This document shows positions 63,292 through 64,000 of a stretch of 64,000 nucleotides of DNA, in pieces. The translations under genes and the position numbers were made by a program. Each line of letters starts with the position of its first letter. Positions within the stretch are counted from its first letter, which is position 1. The stretch spans positions 1 to 64,000 of the forward strand of contig NZ_JASHJX010000004.1 of assembly GCF_030732985.1 (NCBI RefSeq). The letters run 5' to 3'. This stretch comes from Nioella sp. MMSF_3534. Its GTDB lineage: Bacteria; Pseudomonadota; Alphaproteobacteria; Rhodobacterales; Rhodobacteraceae. The notes below the pieces were generated by a model. The model was not told where the DNA came from. It searched no databases and was given only the letters and a program-made list of their open reading frames with translations.

Positions 63292-64000
63292 ATGACATTG
63301 ACCGATCCGACGACGATTCTGTTTCTGGTGGGGATAAGCCTGGCCGCGGGTGGATTTTCCGCCGTGCTGGGCATGTCGCTGACTCGCGGCGGGGGCGGAT
63401 TTCGCCACGTCATGCTGCGCGGGCTGGATCTGCCCCGAAGCTATGCCTTCCGCGATGGCTATCTGCTGTCGGATCTCGACGATACCGACGCGATGTTGAC
63501 CGACCCGAGCGACCGGGTGGGTGCCTGGGCGGAACTGCGCGAAAGCCTGTCGGCGCTGAACCCCGATGTGGCCGCGAAGATGGAGGCGCTGCGCGACCGG
63601 GGTGACGGGTTCGTGCTGATTGGCCGGATCGGCGGGGATGAGCTGTCGATCAGTGGCCGCGTTTCCGAGGGGCGATGCCTGATCACCGTCGCCTCGCTGG
63701 AGCCGGGGCAGGACCGCAAGATGATCGACCAGGCCGGGCTGGACGCGCTGGAGTCGGAGCTGGACCTGCTGCGCCACGGTCTGGACGCCGGACAGATGCT
63801 GCTATGGCAACAGGATTCGGCGGGACAGATCATCTGGGCCAACAAAGCGTATTTCGACATGCTTCAGCGGGTCGAAGGCAGCGATGGGGGGCTGGTCTGG
63901 CCGATTCGCAACCTGTTCGACCCGGACGATCCTTTGACCGAAGGCCAGACCCGGCGGATGTCGCTGGACGCGGACGATCTGCTCTGGTTCGACCTGACAT
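63292..64000 (+). CDS. PAS-domain sensor (probable histidine kinase), N-terminal part (3' end outside window)
   Basis: The first 236 codons of a gene running off the window. It begins MTLTDPTTILFLVGISLAAG, giving an N-terminal transmembrane helix, continues with a globular stretch, and contains a PAS-like segment MLLWQQDSAGQIIWANKAYF near residue 165. No histidine-kinase catalytic motifs are in view. PAS sensor kinase genes commonly follow regB in Rhodobacteraceae (recalled), which supports the call. The start is ATG 63292, with GGGGGCGA upstream. Confidence 0.7.
   Translation, partial: MTLTDPTTILFLVGISLAAGGFSAVLGMSLTRGGGGFRHVMLRGLDLPRSYAFRDGYLLSDLDDTDAMLTDPSDRVGAWAELRESLSALNPDVAAKMEALRDRGDGFVLIGRIGGDELSISGRVSEGRCLITVASLEPGQDRKMIDQAGLDALESELDLLRHGLDAGQMLLWQQDSAGQIIWANKAYFDMLQRVEGSDGGLVWPIRNLFDPDDPLTEGQTRRMSLDADDLLWFDLT

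Overview
The window is about 64 kb of GC-rich chromosome from an alphaproteobacterium, most likely a member of the Rhodobacteraceae (roseobacter group). The signs are the FlaF/FlbT flagellin regulators, the divergent regB / senC-regA redox-signalling cluster, the ubiB-ubiE-mutM-enoyl-CoA hydratase-rpsT-dnaA-dnaN-recF-gyrB backbone, and a glycine-betaine demethylation operon of FAD/GcvT dehydrogenases. I saw no tRNA, rRNA, insertion sequence, prophage or CRISPR array.

Layout. Positions 1-7.7 kb are the end of a flagellar locus: the tail of fliI, a DUF1217 protein, flbT, flaF, flagellin, a small FlgN-like protein, a FlgJ-type rod-binding protein, fliK and flgD. Positions 7.7-10.5 kb hold a secreted trypsin-like protease and a secreted caspase-like protease that share a C-terminal domain. 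Positions 10.6-16 kb hold glycerate kinase, ubiB, ubiE, mutM and an enoyl-CoA hydratase. Positions 16.1-22.1 kb are accessory: a fatty acid desaturase, a 620-residue exported protein of unknown function, and a tightly coupled amino-acid catabolic operon (diaminopropionate ammonia-lyase-like, M24 peptidase-like, Asp/Glu racemase-like). Positions 22.3-33.2 kb hold rpsT, dnaA, dnaN, recF and gyrB, interrupted by a PemK/MazF-like toxin followed by a structured RNA-like segment (dnaN-recF) and by five accessory genes (recF-gyrB).

Positions 33.3-42.5 kb hold a rhodanese and a betaine operon read leftwards: XRE-cupin regulator, dimethylglycine dehydrogenase-like, homocysteine methyltransferase, sarcosine dehydrogenase-like, PEP-mutase/isocitrate-lyase-like and MttB-like genes, with very short spacings or overlaps. 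The expected flow is betaine to dimethylglycine to sarcosine to glycine, feeding methyl groups to methionine and folate. Positions 42.6-54.1 kb mix housekeeping and metabolic genes: an AbrB-type membrane protein, trhO, a cysteine synthase-like gene, a winged-helix regulator fused to a degenerate alpha/beta hydrolase, a DAO-type oxidoreductase, a CDGSH-glutamate synthase fusion, pncA, a 49-residue DUF2256 protein, rmuC and mutL. Positions 54.2-56.1 kb are a small toxin-antitoxin-like island (orphan BrnA-type protein; a 68-residue protein coupled to an AbiEii-type nucleotidyltransferase). Positions 56.3-64 kb hold ahcY, small proteins, an HD hydrolase, a LysR regulator, a lipoprotein, regA-senC, regB and the start of a PAS-domain sensor.

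The most notable points are the paired secreted proteases with a common C-terminal domain, the PemK toxin with a three-hairpin RNA-like tail wedged between dnaN and recF, the AbiEii-type module, the pseudo-hydrolase transcription factor, the GANTC methylation-site cluster upstream of dnaA, and two abutting perfect palindromes after gyrB. All functional calls come from reading protein motifs by eye; no database search was run.
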